Of a DNA stretch of 48,034 nt, positions 47,110 to 48,034 are shown one piece after another (position 1 is the stretch's first letter; every line of letters begins with the position of its first letter). The notes under the pieces are model-generated. The model had not been told where the DNA came from. It made no database searches and saw only the letters and a list, made by a program, of their open reading frames with translations. Location: assembly GCF_002280675.1 (NCBI RefSeq), contig NZ_NCEN01000031.1:9119-57152 (forward strand), written 5' to 3'. This DNA comes from Novosphingobium sp. 32-60-15 (GTDB lineage Bacteria; Pseudomonadota; Alphaproteobacteria; Sphingomonadales; Sphingomonadaceae). Position numbers and translations under genes: made by a program.

Positions 47110-47790
47110 TCACACGCGCCAATCGATTGCGCCGCGCCCGCAGCTTTCCAGAAACGCATTGGCCTGGCTGAAATGGCGGCACCCGAAAAAGCCGGTATAG
47201 GCCGAAAGCGGGCTGGGGTGCGGGGCCTGCAAAACCAGATGTTTGCCAGTTTGAAGCGCCGCAATGCGCGCGGCTTTCTTCTGCGCATGGCTGCCCCACA
47301 GCATGAACACGCACGGGGCATCTTGCTGCGCCACGGCGGCAATCACGGCATCGGTAAATTGCTCCCAGCCGCGCTTCTGGTGTGATCCCGCCTTACCTGC
47401 TTCAACCGTCAGCGCATTGTTCAACAAAAGCACGCCCTGCTTAGCCCAATGCGCAAGATTGCCGTGTTTGGGCCGCGCAATGCCAAGGTCGCTTTCCAGT
47501 TCCTTGTAAATATTGACCAGGCTCGGCGGCACTTTAACCCCCGTCTGCACCGAAAAAGCAAGGCCGTGGGCCTGTCCGGGACCATGATAGGGGTCCTGCC
47601 CCAATATCACCACGCGCACCTGATCGGGCGGGGTCATGTCCAGCGCCGCCAGCCATTGGTCACGCGGTGGAAAGATCACTTTGCCGCTGCGTTCTTCGGC
47701 TTCCAGAAAATCGCCTAATGCAGACGGTATCGGATCTGCGTGATCTATACCCAATACTTGCTGCCACGGGGCGGGAGGAACGATTGTCAT
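47110..47790 (-). CDS. ung: Uracil-DNA glycosylase
   Basis: 226-residue repair enzyme removing uracil from DNA. Motifs: VILGQDPYHGPGQAHGLAFSV with catalytic Asp, GVLLLNNALTVE, FMLWGSHAQKK, and the His loop APHPSPLSAYTGFFGC. Complete and of normal length. Convergent with the DUF3035 gene. Confidence 0.97.
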   Translation of the reverse strand: MTIVPPAPWQQVLGIDHADPIPSALGDFLEAEERSGKVIFPPRDQWLAALDMTPPDQVRVVILGQDPYHGPGQAHGLAFSVQTGVKVPPSLVNIYKELESDLGIARPKHGNLAHWAKQGVLLLNNALTVEAGKAGSHQKRGWEQFTDAVIAAVAQQDAPCVFMLWGSHAQKKAARIAALQTGKHLVLQAPHPSPLSAYTGFFGCRHFSQANAFLESCGRGAIDWRV

Positions 47791-47942
47791 AATCGCCGTT
47801 TATGGCTGCAAAGTACGCCCGGCAAGTGCGCTGCGCAGTGTCTTGCATTGCAGCATTGGTATTAGTCCCGATGCGGCTAGTGCGAAATCATGCTCGGGCG
47901 CGTAGTACGATTAGCGAAGTCTTGAATAAGTGGTGTTGATCT

Positions 47943-48034
47943 ATGAAAATTGCGATGGTGGGTTCGGGGTATGTTGGGCTCGTGTCCGGTGCCTGCTTTG
48001 CTGATTTCGGGCACGATGTGGTGTGCATCGACAA
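47943..48034 (+). CDS. ugd: UDP-glucose 6-dehydrogenase, 3' end cut by window
   Basis: The first 30 codons only: [20 protein letters not shown] then [11 protein letters not shown], which is the NAD-binding start of UDP-glucose 6-dehydrogenases. The substrate is a family-based guess. It is the third nucleotide-sugar dehydrogenase gene in this window. Confidence 0.8.
   Translation, partial: MKIAMVGSGYVGLVSGACFADFGHDVVCID

Overview
The window reads as high-GC alphaproteobacterial chromosome, most likely from the order Sphingomonadales (Novosphingobium/Sphingobium-like). This rests on protein resemblance, on the conserved gene neighbourhoods (gluQ - HIG1-like small membrane protein - PduO; lspA - DUF3035 lipoprotein) and on the palindromic intergenic repeats. 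It divides into an integrated mobile element (1 to about 16.1 kb) and ordinary core chromosome (about 16.1-48.0 kb).

Mobile element, 1-16.1 kb. The left part is the end of a P-type (trb) conjugative type IV secretion operon: trbE (cut by the window edge), trbJ, trbK-like, trbL, trbF, trbG and trbI, mostly coupled by overlapping stop and start codons. It looks dead: trbL has an internal deletion with a frameshift, and trbI is cut off after about 270 codons. The trbI break is also the point where a convergent PLD/SNF2-type helicase gene loses its C-terminal half, so one rearrangement damaged both. To the right, all on the minus strand, lie two defence-like units. One is an AbiEi-like winged-helix/HipA kinase fusion followed by the truncated helicase, controlled from a region with a perfect 29-bp palindrome and a second related palindrome. 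The other is a tightly overlapping SIR2 - HerA ATPase - DEDDh exonuclease operon, the SIR2-HerA anti-phage pair plus a third gene. An AlpA-like regulator and a P4-type tyrosine integrase close the element. Between the integrase and guaA are four copies of ATACCGTCA, probable integrase arm sites. The element abuts guaA, whose protein lacks the conserved C-terminal tail and has an unrelated 12-residue end instead.

Core chromosome, 16.1-48 kb. Its contents in order are: guaA; a 27-residue hydrophobic ORF with a terminator; gluQ, HIG1-like protein, PduO cobalamin adenosyltransferase and 3-hydroxybutyryl-CoA dehydrogenase; a secreted nuclease, a TetR regulator and a 5'-nucleotidase lipoprotein; a nucleotide-sugar block (wecC, wecB, a frameshifted UDP-sugar dehydrogenase, a UDP-glucuronate-epimerase-type gene); a repeat-rich spacer; a minus-strand set (YkgJ-type, GST, PgeF, PepN); an SDR protein, DMT exporter, threonine aldolase, GNAT-like protein and a wHTH protein; tRNA-Thr(GGU); gpmA; purE-purK-folA-small ORF-ribF as one coupled operon; ileS-lspA-DUF3035; ung; and the start of a UDP-glucose dehydrogenase gene.

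The most unusual points are the truncated guaA at the element junction, the AbiEi-HipA fusion with its operators, the exonuclease-bearing SIR2-HerA operon, and an oversized ileS (1102 codons). ileS carries an in-frame palindromic repeat and a separate in-frame insertion of about 118 codons. All functional assignments come from reading translated sequence and recalled family motifs; no database search was run.
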